Below are positions 11,389-20,363 of a stretch of 64,000 nucleotides of DNA, piece after piece (within the stretch, counting starts at the first letter, position 1; each line of letters begins with the position of its first letter). Position numbers and translations under genes: made by a program. The stretch spans positions 186,001 through 250,000 of the forward strand of contig JAJTUP010000054.1 of the NCBI GenBank assembly GCA_021399435.1, in the 5' to 3' direction. The notes under the pieces were generated by a model. The model was not told the origin of the DNA, ran no database searches, and was given only the letters and a program-made list of their open reading frames with translations. The DNA is from Diaporthe sp. PMI_573. Lineage: Eukaryota > Ascomycota > Sordariomycetes > Diaporthales > Diaporthaceae.

Positions 11389-12246
11389 TCAGGACAGAGA
11401 AGCCAGCATGTTGTTGAGGGCGTCACTAGGGGTAGCGTAGAAGGCCAAGGCGATGATAACGTATAAACCGATAAGCATAGCCCCTTCGAGGTAATTCGCC
11501 TTGCCGTCTTGGACAACATAGGTAACGACAAGGACAGATATAAAGAACGAAACCGTCTCGACTATATGCGTGTAAGTATTGTAAGCCAAAGGACCCACAA
11601 AAGAAGCCAAATATCGTGGGAGCAATATGGGCAACTCACACATCTCGAATTGGAAGTCCATTGGCTTATCGATGGCCCAGCCAAGCAGGACGAGGAATGG
11701 CGTTACGAGTAGGGCAATTTGTACACTTGAGCCGACGGCAACTCCCATGGCCTGTATCAAAATGTCAGTCTTATCATTCATAAGGTACGGTGTCAGCCAT
11801 ATCGATACGTACCAGGTCCATTTGGTCCTTGATGGCCACGACGCAGGCCGTGAGGTGCTCTGCCGCATTACCAATAATTGGGATAAGAATGAGACCAATG
11901 AAATTCTTGCTGAATGCGCCTGTCTCGACAAGAGGATTGATAGCGTCGACGAGGTAGTCCGCGCAGAATGAAATCACAACCGTCGTGAGAATGAGGATTG
12001 CTGATGCAGACCAAGCGCTCATAGATGACTCGTCCCCTTCTTCCTCCTCGTCCTCGTCCTCTGAGTTCTCTGGCACTTCAGGGTTGAATAGGTTCTTGTG
12101 GGTCCTCAACTGGAAGAACAGATAGAGGCAGTAGAGCAGCAGCAAGATGATGGCCGTCCCGCGGGATAGTATCAGGACGCTCTTGTGTGCGGCGGCTTTG
12201 TCATTGTCACCCTCGAGGACCATGAATAGAGTGGCAGGGATCACAA
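11389..12246 (-). pseudogene. Ca2+/H+ exchanger (CAX/VCX1 family), C-terminal half
   Basis: The minus strand encodes the second half of a vacuolar calcium/proton antiporter. It shows ILSRGTAIILLLLYCLYLFF, an acidic loop (NSEDEDEEEEGDES), then FIGLILIPIIGNAAEH, which carries the conserved GNAAE ion-binding motif of the second repeat, and ends in EGAMLIGLYVIIALAFY. Two introns are visible: 11752-11812 (61 bp, GTACGT...CAG) and 11562-11639 (78 bp, GTGAGT...TAG). Both join in frame and leave family-like sequence. The coding sequence breaks off at about 12246, exactly where a gypsy integrase fragment begins on the other strand. The first transport repeat, with its own GNA(V)E motif, is absent, so transport function is not expected. 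A probable N-terminal remnant lies at 13490-13770. Confidence 0.85.
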
Positions 12247-12520
12247 GCGATGTTTGGTGGCCCAACCTCGAACACTCTGTTAGGGAATACGTTTGCAGCT
12301 GCCTAGAATGCCAATGCAACAAGAACCCGCGCCATGCTCCTTTTGGTCATCTTCAGCCCATGGAGCTGCACTACAAACCCTGGCAATCAATTGCTATGGA
12401 CTTCATCACGGACCTTCCCCTCTCTGACGGGTGCGACTCGATCTGGGTCATCGTGGACATGTTCTCCAAGATGGCTCACTTTATCCCCCTGAGGACCGAG
12501 GGAAAGAAAACTGATGACGC
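12247..12520 (+). mobile_element. Ty3/gypsy integrase fragment
   Basis: The plus strand encodes WWPNLEHSVREYVCSCLECQ, the end of the HHCC zinc-binding domain. It is followed by PFGHLQPMELHYKPWQSIAM-DF and the start of the integrase catalytic core with its first Asp (SIAMDFITDLPLS), then VIVDMFSKMAHFIPL. The coding match stops soon after KKTDDACR, before the second catalytic Asp. The element belongs to a different gypsy family from gypsy A and B in this window. It abuts the truncated exchanger gene at 12246 and explains that break. Confidence 0.8.
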
Positions 12521-12749
12521 GTGTCGGCGCGAGATGCGTATGACGCGACCTTGCGACAAAAGAGGAGAAAAGAGAGGGGGGGAAAGGACTAGTTGTAGCA
12601 GACGTGATGAGGGTGTTGGGTTATGAGAATGTGACTGTGTATATGTGTGCTTCAAGCGGCGACTCCGGCTAGGCGAGATCCCCAAGCCCCCCTATTTGCG
12701 TTCTCATCGTAAAAGAGAAGAGATAATTACATATTGCTCATATTTTGAT

Positions 12750-13229
12750 TCAAAATGTCTTCGAAGGCTGCCAAACAGATCTCCCCGACGGCCGCATACG
12801 CGTTCCACATGCAGTTGGTAAAGAATCATGGGTATCCTGAACTTGAGGATATGTTGGTCTGGCGCCGAAGCTCTCATCGAGTCTCTCCCTTTCCCAATTG
12901 TCCAGGGCACGTTGGTGCTTCTTTACTACCCAACTTCCATCCTCGTGGCAACTGTCGCCGAACACCGATTCAAGGGAGGCGGGTGCCGAACCATCGTTGC
13001 TCGTGTAGCTCACAACCCCTTCCACTGCAGAGTACTCGCTCGGCGTTGGAGTCGCTTCCCTGCTATGCCCATCAACCTTCGGGTGCCACGTGTTGTCAAG
13101 TTGGCTCTGTATATATTCGTAGTCCGACCACGACCCGCCTCCGGAATCAGATCCACCCTCTGAACTGTTCACCGGACCGTCAATCTTTGCCAGAAAGTTT
13201 GTCTTTTGTTCGCTGTCGGGTTCATACAT
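12750..13229 (-). CDS. hypothetical acidic protein
   Basis: A 159-residue frame with clear coding-like composition, rich in Ser, Gly, Asp and Glu (SSEGGSDSGGGSWSDYEY; later WVVKKHQRALDNWERERLDE). No known domain is seen and it is probably disordered. The opposite strand is also open over the same interval, but with an Arg/Ser/Pro composition typical of an antisense shadow. It sits inside the interrupted exchanger locus, so it may be part of inserted DNA. It could also be one exon of a longer gene. Confidence 0.35.
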   Translation of the reverse strand: MYEPDSEQKTNFLAKIDGPVNSSEGGSDSGGGSWSDYEYIQSQLDNTWHPKVDGHSREATPTPSEYSAVEGVVSYTSNDGSAPASLESVFGDSCHEDGSWVVKKHQRALDNWERERLDESFGARPTYPQVQDTHDSLPTACGTRMRPSGRSVWQPSKTF

Positions 13230-13489
13230 ATTAGCATGTGTCTTGATCCACAGCTGTCTCTGAATACCCTGTGTGTATCCAGTATGAGAGCGATCGTCAC
13301 CCTCAAATCCCTCGCCGGTCGCCCACTAGCCCCACAACTGCAGCCTCTGAATATCCTGCGTGCAGCCGGTGTGGCTCCCACCCTCAGATCCGCCGGTCAT
13401 CCAGCTCAGACGCACTCAAGCTGCTCTCGCCTGGCAACTGGCGGAACAACGCGAACTGAGCGGGTGGCTTCGGGACCCGGTTGTTGGAG

Positions 13490-13770
13490 TTGGGATCTCC
13501 CCTGAAACACCACAGAGGAACATTCGCATCAAGAAATACGCTGATAAGAACGACTGAGTACATTGAAAGCGTGTACCGGCCACTTCACAAATGGGTTCGG
13601 GCTGTCCAACCCGGGTGTGTGTTTTCCCAAAAAAGAACTGGCCCCAGAGGGCGGGGCCATCGTGAGTGGAACCAGCACCGTTAGGAACATCAACTAAGGG
13701 AGTGTGCTCATTGGCGTGACTCTGACCCTCGTGGTCGGCAGAGCTGTTCTGCGCGGTCCTGACGATTCTT
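13490..13770 (-). pseudogene. probable N-terminal remnant of the Ca2+/H+ exchanger
   Basis: The minus strand reads SHANEHTPLVDVPNG ... GPALWGQFFFGKTHT and then, one frame over, PGLDSPNPFVKWPVHAFNV. This order (acidic tail, TPLV, QFFF, HTPG.DSPNP, then the first membrane helix) is what I expect before the first helix of fungal CAX proteins. It has the same orientation as the C-terminal half at 11389-12246. At least one frameshift lies near 13615, and the first-helix region is degenerate. Membrane segments 1-5 are not found between the two pieces. The assignment rests on family memory and needs an alignment. Confidence 0.45.
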
Positions 13771-13949
13771 AAACCTAGGGAACTAAGTAAACTATTCCCG
13801 CTTAGGTTGAGGTGTACGATGTCCATCATGACGTGGGCAAAGTAACATACCCGGCCCAGCTTCCGCCATCCCCCCGATTCCGCCAACCCCGCATCCATCG
13901 TTCACGCGTGCATACACCTGCCCCCACCCTATATAAAACCAGCCATATC

Positions 13950-14510
13950 TTCTCGAGAGAATTTCTTCTAATCACCAAACTTCTTCCAGACATCAAACTA
14001 ATCATCATAAAGCCATACTCTAAATCTAAGATCCATGACGCCATTGTTGCAGTCAAAGATAGGATGCCCGTTAAGGAGGCTTCCAGGACATGGCATATCC
14101 CCCGGAGCACACTTCGGGGCCGCCTCGCCAATACACAAAGCCACATTATCGCCGCTGACCCTCAGAGGGTTCTTTCTAATCATCAAGAGGACCAGTTGGC
14201 GATGTTTCTGATCAACCAAAGCAGCCTCGGACATGCGTTGACCCGCTGGGAAACAAGGGCTCTGGCGGCCCGGATAGCCTCCTCCGGCGGCAAGCCCACT
14301 CCACTCGGAAGGAAGTGGCTAAGGGCCTTCCTCCTTCGTCACCCTCAGCTCCAGAGCCGTAAGTATCAGCGCGTTGAGGCAAAACGGCTTAGAGTAGCCA
14401 CAAAGAAAAACATTGGGTCGTAGTTTGACTTTATGCAGCTACCAATCGTAAAGTGGTTCGCGAATAGCGTGTCTCGTCCCAAAACGCGAAGCGTCCACAG
14501 CCGCTGGCAT
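13950..14510 (+). mobile_element. pogo/Fot1-like transposase, N-terminal fragment
   Basis: The plus strand encodes a Psq-type helix-turn-helix (YSKSKIHDAIVAVKDRM-PVKEASRTWHIPRSTLRGRL) followed by a CENP-B-like second HTH (HQEDQLAMFLINQSSLGHALTRWETRALAARI ... GRKWLRAFLLRHP). This is the DNA-binding half of a pogo-superfamily transposase. The frame meets TAG at 14421, where the following codons still read like transposase (FDFMQLPIVKWFANS), so TGG to TAG is likely. The DDE catalytic domain is not found. Related N-terminal fragments occur at 22858-23510 and 26735-26925. Confidence 0.75.
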
Positions 14511-14604
14511 GGTCCATTGAAGTGACGTTTTGGGGTTAGCTAGTTCCGGATATGTCATAGCTTTGTTATGGTAGACCAGGGGGTCACCCTTCAATCACGT
14601 CAAT

Positions 14605-14735
14605 TCAATCGTCAACGGGCGTTGATTGAATTGAAGTGGGGCCAATCTGAGATTGAAGTGATTGAATTGATGCACGGACCATCAATTCAATCTAGATTGA
14701 AGACATTGACGTTGACGTTGAATTGATCGCCAGCC
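14605..14735. repeat. cluster of TTCAATT / AATTGAA motifs
   Basis: Within about 130 bp, TCAATTCAAT-type words and their complements (GATTGAATTGAAG, GATTGAATTGATG, GTTGAATTGATC) occur many times in both orientations, with a TTGACG-TTGACG-TTGAAT run near 14705. Such dense short inverted and direct motifs are typical of subterminal regions of DNA transposons. No TIR or target duplication could be fixed. Confidence 0.55.
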
Positions 14736-14908
14736 TGCCCACGTATAACCACATTGCTCCGCACATAACACCCAGCATCCCAAATCAGTATTGTCCCCTA
14801 GTCCGAATCTATCTGCCGCTGCCAACACTACAGAGCCTCGGTCGAATCTACTCATAAACCAGCAATACCATTCGAGGGATCAGCTATCGTTATTAGCCCT
14901 GTGGGTAT

Positions 14909-15286
14909 CTAGTTTCCCCCTATCTTTTTACATCTTTTCAGGTGCCTATTCATGTTTGTTTTGACCACCGTTGCATATTTGCAACCCGGACATATCAATT
15001 TTTCCATCATAATACCCATTTCCTTGGCCTCGGCGCTGTGCTTCTCGTCCAGCTTGGATTTGGCTATTATATGAACGTTTAGGTGCGTTATCCGCGTAAA
15101 ACCAGTATTGCACACGGAGCACTTGGACCGCTTATCGTGTCTGTGGATGTGAACGTATTTGGAAATGTCAACCACAAAGTAGACAAAGCGCTTATTAATG
15201 CATTGGTCGAGCACAGCGCGCACAAGCTGTAGCCGAATGCAGCTACGTAGAATCATTTGAGGGGCAGAGTCGGACATGGGAGGCAT
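14909..15286 (-). CDS. C2H2 zinc-finger protein, possibly partial
   Basis: A 125-residue frame with two C2H2 fingers in its second half: CSVCNTGFTRITHLNVH (with a long H-spacing to DEKH) and CPGCKYATVVKTNMNRHLKRC, whose last ligand is Cys. The first ~55 residues have no known domain. The open frame continues upstream of the first Met without a stop for a short distance, so the start is uncertain and an upstream exon is possible. It could be a nucleic-acid-binding regulator or a transposon-borne zinc-finger protein. Confidence 0.45.
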   Translation of the reverse strand: MPPMSDSAPQMILRSCIRLQLVRAVLDQCINKRFVYFVVDISKYVHIHRHDKRSKCSVCNTGFTRITHLNVHIIAKSKLDEKHSAEAKEMGIMMEKLICPGCKYATVVKTNMNRHLKRCKKIGGN

Positions 15287-15464
15287 CGGCGAGAATGTGA
15301 GACGGAGAGCGACTCGGAGAAATTCGGTATTGAACTTCCAGCATCGATATATTCACAACTTCCGTGCTGTGCATGTTCCCACCATCACCACCGCTTCCCA
15401 AATCCGCGTGGCGAAGTTCGCTATGTCAAGATTGTTTCCTTTGCCCTCGCCAATATTTCCAGCT

Positions 15465-15827
15465 TTAAGACTTTGCCATATCCCGGCGTTTCCCCTCAAA
15501 CTGACCGTGAAGAGGATCTTTACGCATATCCTGCACCACCTTCTCTGATACCGTGATCGTCTTCCCACCCACAGCTTCTCCGCCAAAAAAGCACTGCTCC
15601 TTATCGTCCCATGTTAATTCCACTGTATATCCAACACCGTCGGTTCGAACCTCAACGGACAGAAACTTCCGGTTGCATCTCTCAAAAAGCCAATCAATCT
15701 CCACGTCTTTTCGATCCATCATTTCTTGATCCACCTCGACCCAAGAGGAAATTCTCCTCGCCCAGCGAAACTCGTGAACGTCCATGTCGATGGTCAGAAA
15801 GACCTTCTCTAGACGCAGGAAAACCAC
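15465..15827 (-). CDS. unknown protein, possibly 5'-extended
   Basis: A coding-like frame of 120 residues (with VFLTIDMDVHEFRWARRISS and later YTVELTWDDKEQCFFGGEAV). The frame stays open upstream of the Met to about 15905 (ADAILSEEGGQ), so the true start may be earlier or in a preceding exon. The alternating charged and hydrophobic pattern suggests a small beta-rich domain, but no family is recognised. It is divergent from the ligase gene that starts at 16265. Confidence 0.35.
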   Translation of the reverse strand: MVFLRLEKVFLTIDMDVHEFRWARRISSWVEVDQEMMDRKDVEIDWLFERCNRKFLSVEVRTDGVGYTVELTWDDKEQCFFGGEAVGGKTITVSEKVVQDMRKDPLHGQFEGKRRDMAKS

Positions 15828-16065
15828 CTCTTCGGCGACCTCTCGGCCGGTCCCTTGGCCACCCTCTTCGCTGAGGATGGCGTCCGCTTGTCGTGCTCTA
15901 CAGGAGACTGATGTAGAGGGAGCTCCACGGAATCACCACGGCTCACTGGTCACATGTTTGATATGGCCTTTGGTGTGAGTATTGTAGATATGGATAAGAT
16001 TGAGTCTCTCTAAGCTATAGATGCGATGGATGCTCGTCTTAAGTAGACGGAGCGTGATCACGTGT

Positions 16066-16098
16066 AAATCTGGGTACGTACCGTAAGGTCCCAGATTT
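16066..16098. repeat. inverted repeat upstream of ligase
   Basis: AAATCTGGG at 16066-16074 pairs perfectly with CCCAGATTT at 16090-16098, with a 15-base loop that itself contains ACGTACCGTA. The arms sit between CACGTG-like words. Its position about 170 bp before the ligase start codon makes a regulatory role possible but unproven. Confidence 0.4.
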
Positions 16099-16264
16099 GG
16101 CGTGACAAATCTTCCTTTGTACCCAATTGAACCCATGTTGGCTGCCTACCGAATTACTACTCGACGCGGCGCAGCTATTTATGTCGCTGTCGGATCCATC
16201 AGCCTGCCAAAACTTTAGTTCTCCTTCGTCTTTTCTTTGCTTACTACTCATTCTTGTTTCAACT

Positions 16265-19051
16265 ATGCCCTTCCTTTTCACCTGGGTGTGCGAGCTTTTG
16301 CAGAGCCTTGAGAACGACATCAGTCGCAGGCGAGGCAAACGCGGAGAAGAAGCAATCGTCGATAACTGGTTTGCGCGATATCGACAAGAGTTGGATGATG
16401 ACAGCACAGACAAGTGCGCTCTGCTGTCCACGTTGCTACCAGAGAGGCGCACAGATCGGGTATTCGGCATCAAAGAAAAAACTCTCCAGCGAAAGATCGC
16501 GCGAGCATGTGGACTCGGTCACTCCAGGGCCAAGGAGTTGAGCAGATGGACGATCCCGGGATCCGGCCTCGACCTTGCGCAATGTGCAGAGGAGATTCTC
16601 CAGCAAACCCCAAGCGTGCGAAATTCCACTATAACGGTGGAAGAGATTGACGCTCTCCTTCATGCCTTGGCAGCCAAGAATTCGTTTAGTGCACCGTCAG
16701 TGAGATCTTCGGGCAACCTGTTCACTGAGCCCTCCAAGACGAAGCATGATGGGCCTCTTGAAACGCTTTTCCGCAGATTTACCGCAAAAGACGCAAAATG
16801 GGCCACGAGATTAATACTCAAAAGCTTCCTACCGGTTATCGTCCCGGAACAATCAGTATACGCTCGCTGTCATCGCCTCTTGCCTACCATTATGAGGATA
16901 CACAATGACTTCACCGTTGCAATTCCGTTGCTGAAGCAAGCACGCAGCCGTGTTATACTGGGAGAGATGGAGCCCGAAGACCTACCAAGATTTCTCAAAC
17001 CTCAAATTCGCGTCAAAGTCGGCCGCCAGACGTGGATTAAAGGCCGTAGTATCAAGCAATGTGTTGAGATGGGCAAGGGTTTCATGAGTGTTGAGAACAA
17101 GATGGATGGCGAGTATTGCCAAATTCATATTGACCTCTCAAAGGGCTCGAACTGCATACAAATATTCTCGAAGAGTGGCAAAGATAGCACTCGAGATAAG
17201 GAAAAACTACACAGTGTCATCAAAACGTCTTTAGCGCTGGGGGCTCCCTCATGCAAGTTCAAGCATTGCTGCATGCTCGAAGGCGAGGTTGTCGTGTATA
17301 GCGATAGGGAGCAGAGAATCCTAAGTTTTGACAAATTACGGAAACATATCAGCAGATCTGGAAGGTTTATCGGCACCGGCGAGGACAGTCAGGCTCATGA
17401 ATGGGAGCACTTGATGATTGTGTACTACGATGTCCTGCGCGTGGACGACGAGTCGTTTCTCAACGTTCGACACTCCGCAAGGTTTTCCCGGCTCTCAAAA
17501 TTGGTGCAGTGTCAGACTGGGCGAGCGGCACTCGTTCAGAGGCAGATCGTCAATTTCTCTTCACGGGTCGCTGCGGAAGACCTCAAAGAGGCCTTTGCCT
17601 CTTGTATTGTCAGACGGGATGAGGGGCTTGTGCTCAAGCCTGATGAGCCATACTTTAGCTTTGGACGCAACAAGCGGAGGTATGCATCCTGCTGCGTGAA
17701 GCTCAAAAAGGGGTATATCAAGGGAATGGGGGAGGTTGGCGACCTAGCTGTGGTGAGCGGCCGCTATTGCCATACCCGAGCCAAAATACTCAAAATGCCA
17801 ACGGCCAAATACACCCATTTTTATCTCGGTTGCCTCACGAACAAAGAGGCTGTTGAACGGTGGGACGCCAGGCCTGAGTTCACGATAGTGAACGAGGTTG
17901 AGGTCAGCGCTACAATGATGGACACCTTGCGGAGGACGTGGCTCACGGAAACGGTACCCTTGGGTGACGGCAAGGCACCAATACTCAATGTGCCACCCGG
18001 TATTGCCCAGGGAAGGAAGATCACTATGGCCTTCACCGAACCGGCAGCCTTCGAGATGACCTGCTTCTCCTTCCATAAGGAATCCGACACGAGGTTCTAC
18101 AGTTTACGATTTCCGTATATTTCAAAGATCCACCCCGACAGGACCTTCAAAGATTGTCTCACTTTCCAAGAGTTGCAAGCACTAGCAGAGGAAGAACTGA
18201 AGTGTCCAGATAGGGAAGATAGCCAAGAGTTGAGGCGTTGGATTGATGCTTTAGAGGAAGCCGAACCAAAGACGTGGAAGGCGACGTTGCAAGAGAGTCA
18301 GTGGTCAGAGACGACGGCGAGTACATCTGACTCTCAGAAAAGAACGCCGAAACACAACATCGAACAATCCCCAGCCAGACCAGGATTGCAGACACCTCCC
18401 ACGTCGTCTGCAGTCGAGGTGGGCTCCAGCCCGGCTGAGAGATGGTCAACTGACCAGTCATCTCGCAAGAGACACGGAAAGCCACTTTCAGGTTCACCGC
18501 GTCCAACAAAGTCAAGGAGAAAAGAGCCAGAGACTATCGATTTGACATCCCCGACGCTGTCTAATAGCCAGCGCAGCCAGCGCCAGCAGCTTGAAGATAT
18601 CACGTCGGTGCCATCCTCCCAAGGGGACCTCCCTATACCCACATTGCCGCGCCTGCCGAGTGGTGCGATAGAACATGACGCTAAAGACACCAACAGCTCT
18701 GTACTGCCTCCACCAACAGCTCCGACACTATCTAACCCATGCCCTACCCGGCCTCAGAGTTCTTCGGCCGCGTCGTGCGGGTATGGCGGTGGTGCATGCG
18801 CCTTGGCGGACACCCTTGTGCTTCTCTCCCCATGCATCGCCAACATGCCCCTGCTCACCGAGGACCTACTACCAGTTCACGGTGTCAGCGGCGTCTTCAC
18901 CGACATTCCGTCATGGCTCGCCTCCCAGGTGGCCCAGGCTGGTGCCAGAATGAGACACCGGAGGCTCGTGCTTGTGGAACGCCACCGCAGCGAGGCCACA
19001 AGCGCGTTCCTGCGAGAGCTTGAGTCCAGACCGTTGCGCAGGTATGGTTAA
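16265..19051 (+). CDS. ATP-dependent DNA ligase, Lig4-like, tail truncated
   Basis: Single exon, 928 residues from Met 16265 (MPFLFTWVCELLQSLENDIS), chosen because the preceding in-frame residues do not look like ligase. The N-terminal ~240 residues match the ligase DNA-binding domain. Motif I is ENKMDGEYC with the AMP-accepting Lys at about residue 279. Motif III (LEGEVVVYS), motif IV (DEGLVLKP, Glu about 453) and motif V (CVKLKKGYIKG, Lys 479-482) are all present. An OB-fold region follows, then a long Ser/Pro-rich linker. The last ~80 residues (LVLLSPCIANMPLLTEDLLP ... FLREL) look like the start of a conserved C-terminal region and stop abruptly, because the final codons and the stop come from a hAT sequence joined at about 19040. 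Lig4 seals double-strand breaks in non-homologous end joining. The tandem BRCT domains that bind XRCC4 are not seen, so this is a paralogue, catalytically plausible but truncated. Confidence 0.85.
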   Translation: MPFLFTWVCELLQSLENDISRRRGKRGEEAIVDNWFARYRQELDDDSTDKCALLSTLLPERRTDRVFGIKEKTLQRKIARACGLGHSRAKELSRWTIPGSGLDLAQCAEEILQQTPSVRNSTITVEEIDALLHALAAKNSFSAPSVRSSGNLFTEPSKTKHDGPLETLFRRFTAKDAKWATRLILKSFLPVIVPEQSVYARCHRLLPTIMRIHNDFTVAIPLLKQARSRVILGEMEPEDLPRFLKPQIRVKVGRQTWIKGRSIKQCVEMGKGFMSVENKMDGEYCQIHIDLSKGSNCIQIFSKSGKDSTRDKEKLHSVIKTSLALGAPSCKFKHCCMLEGEVVVYSDREQRILSFDKLRKHISRSGRFIGTGEDSQAHEWEHLMIVYYDVLRVDDESFLNVRHSARFSRLSKLVQCQTGRAALVQRQIVNFSSRVAAEDLKEAFASCIVRRDEGLVLKPDEPYFSFGRNKRRYASCCVKLKKGYIKGMGEVGDLAVVSGRYCHTRAKILKMPTAKYTHFYLGCLTNKEAVERWDARPEFTIVNEVEVSATMMDTLRRTWLTETVPLGDGKAPILNVPPGIAQGRKITMAFTEPAAFEMTCFSFHKESDTRFYSLRFPYISKIHPDRTFKDCLTFQELQALAEEELKCPDREDSQELRRWIDALEEAEPKTWKATLQESQWSETTASTSDSQKRTPKHNIEQSPARPGLQTPPTSSAVEVGSSPAERWSTDQSSRKRHGKPLSGSPRPTKSRRKEPETIDLTSPTLSNSQRSQRQQLEDITSVPSSQGDLPIPTLPRLPSGAIEHDAKDTNSSVLPPPTAPTLSNPCPTRPQSSSAASCGYGGGACALADTLVLLSPCIANMPLLTEDLLPVHGVSGVFTDIPSWLASQVAQAGARMRHRRLVLVERHRSEATSAFLRELESRPLRRYG

Positions 19052-19914
19052 ACCGGATGGACAAACAGACATATGATATTCATTATGCAGGATTTGCATT
19101 AAGGCCTGACACAGTCGGGACTAAGCTTGAAGAACAGCTGATGATGAAAGTGCTTCGGTTCTTTAAGTCAGCAGTCAATCCTGCTGACTACCTTCATGTT
19201 GTTCGAGAATTTAACCACTTCCGAGCACAATCGGGCGGCCAGTTTGCTGCGGGAGGCTTAGTCTATTCAAAAGAATGGACGCCATTAGATGCTTGGATGC
19301 TTCTTGATAACCAGGGCAACAAGCTGGCTACACTTGCTGTCCGAATCTTTGGAACCATAGCCAATTCAGTTCCCTCAGAGAGATCATTCTCGGCGGTTAA
19401 CTTCCTCCACAGCAAGGCACGCAACAGGCTCACACCAGCCAACGCTGACAAGTTGGCGTTCATCTACATGAACGAACGGGTGCTAGAGAGGATAACACAG
19501 TCTCAGAATCAACCTCTTGATCATCGCAATGAGGTTGATTCTACGGTGGTTAGCTGGGAAGATTTGACAGAAGACGGTTGGCTTACTCTCGAAGATACGT
19601 ATATGGAAATCCATTGCGCATCAAGTCTGGAAGTTGACGCTGTTATCGGCGAGTTCAATCACCAACCCGCCTCCGACGGAGAAGAGGCAGTTGTGGACAC
19701 ATTTGAGGTCCAAGATGGGTCAGAGAGCGAAGGAACGGGGGAAAAGTTGACCTAATTTGGCTTGGTTATTTGTATTATATGACCCTTGGGCAGCTTCATA
19801 TACGGGTAGTTATATTGCAATAAAAAGCGCGCTTTTTATTCGGAATAAAAAGCTGCTTCATTATAATAAAAAGCAGTTTAATACACATGTGTATTAAACA
19901 CGTGCCCATCCCTA
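19040..19914 (+). mobile_element. hAT transposon, 3' portion
   Basis: From about 19040 the DNA matches 45084-45956, the 3' part of the hAT element near 44 kb. It encodes the hAT C-terminal dimerisation region (VRIFGTIANSVPSERSFSAV ... NRLTPANADKLAFIYMNERV) in an undamaged frame to 19755. It ends with a terminal inverted repeat at 19899-19914 whose complement reads TAGGGATGGGCACGTG. A perfect 22-bp palindrome (AT...GCGCGC...AT type) lies at 19819-19840. The 5' half of the transposase is missing and the left edge is fused to the ligase tail. Unlike the 44 kb copy it carries almost no RIP-type changes. Confidence 0.85.
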
Positions 19915-20044
19915 TTGAACACCCTTCTGTCCCAGCAGATACTTTGTCGCACATTTTGGTGATGGCTAATATTATCGGGCACTTTTTGAAAATGTCGGAA
20001 TCAGATCCAGCTGCTTCTAGTAGCTTCTCAAGCAAGTTTACCTC

Positions 20045-20230
20045 CTTCTGAGGGAGTATAAGGTCGACGATCCAACCCTCTTCATCACTGACTACGATAA
20101 TGCCCTAATCAACGCCCTTAAACACAAATTCCCTCGATCACGGCACCAACTCTATGTCTTCTATATAAATATAAACGTTCTGCTTTACATCAAAGGGACC
20201 AGTCGATCTTTCAAGGGGGCGTAAGACTCA
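20045..20230 (+). mobile_element. Mutator-like (MULE) transposase shard
   Basis: The plus strand reads LREYKVDDPTLFITDYDNAL followed by INALKHKFPRSRHQLYVFYI. This matches the MULE catalytic segment, in which FITD.D.AL.NAL carries a catalytic Asp and a C.WH motif normally follows (QLC.WH). Here the C, W and H positions read Y, F and Y, consistent with G-to-A and C-to-T changes. Only about 60 codons remain. Confidence 0.65.
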
Positions 20231-20280
20231 GTCTCGTCTGATTTAGCAACCCAGCTAACAACAGCAAAATATCAAGGGAT

Positions 20281-20342
20281 GCAGGATAAAAGACCCGAGA
20301 TAAAGGACTCAAGATAGAGGACCCAGGATAGGGGACTTAGGA
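20281..20342. repeat. short degenerate tandem repeat
   Basis: About four imperfect 14-15 base units related to AGGATAAAAGACCC / AGATAGAGGACCC / AGGATAGGGGACTT. The run lies between the MULE shard and the chromodomain gene. Confidence 0.55.
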
Positions 20343-20363
20343 CGGTCCAATTTTGGTTAGCCG

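Noticed and set aside
12526..12730. Possible solo LTR (TGTCGGCGCG ... ATAATTACA) after the gypsy integrase shard
   Set aside because: The ends are LTR-like (TG...CA), but no second copy, target duplication or polypurine tract supports it.
15636..15660. tRNA-like B box (GGTTCGAACC)
   Set aside because: No A box or cloverleaf could be drawn around it, and it lies inside a coding-like minus-strand frame.
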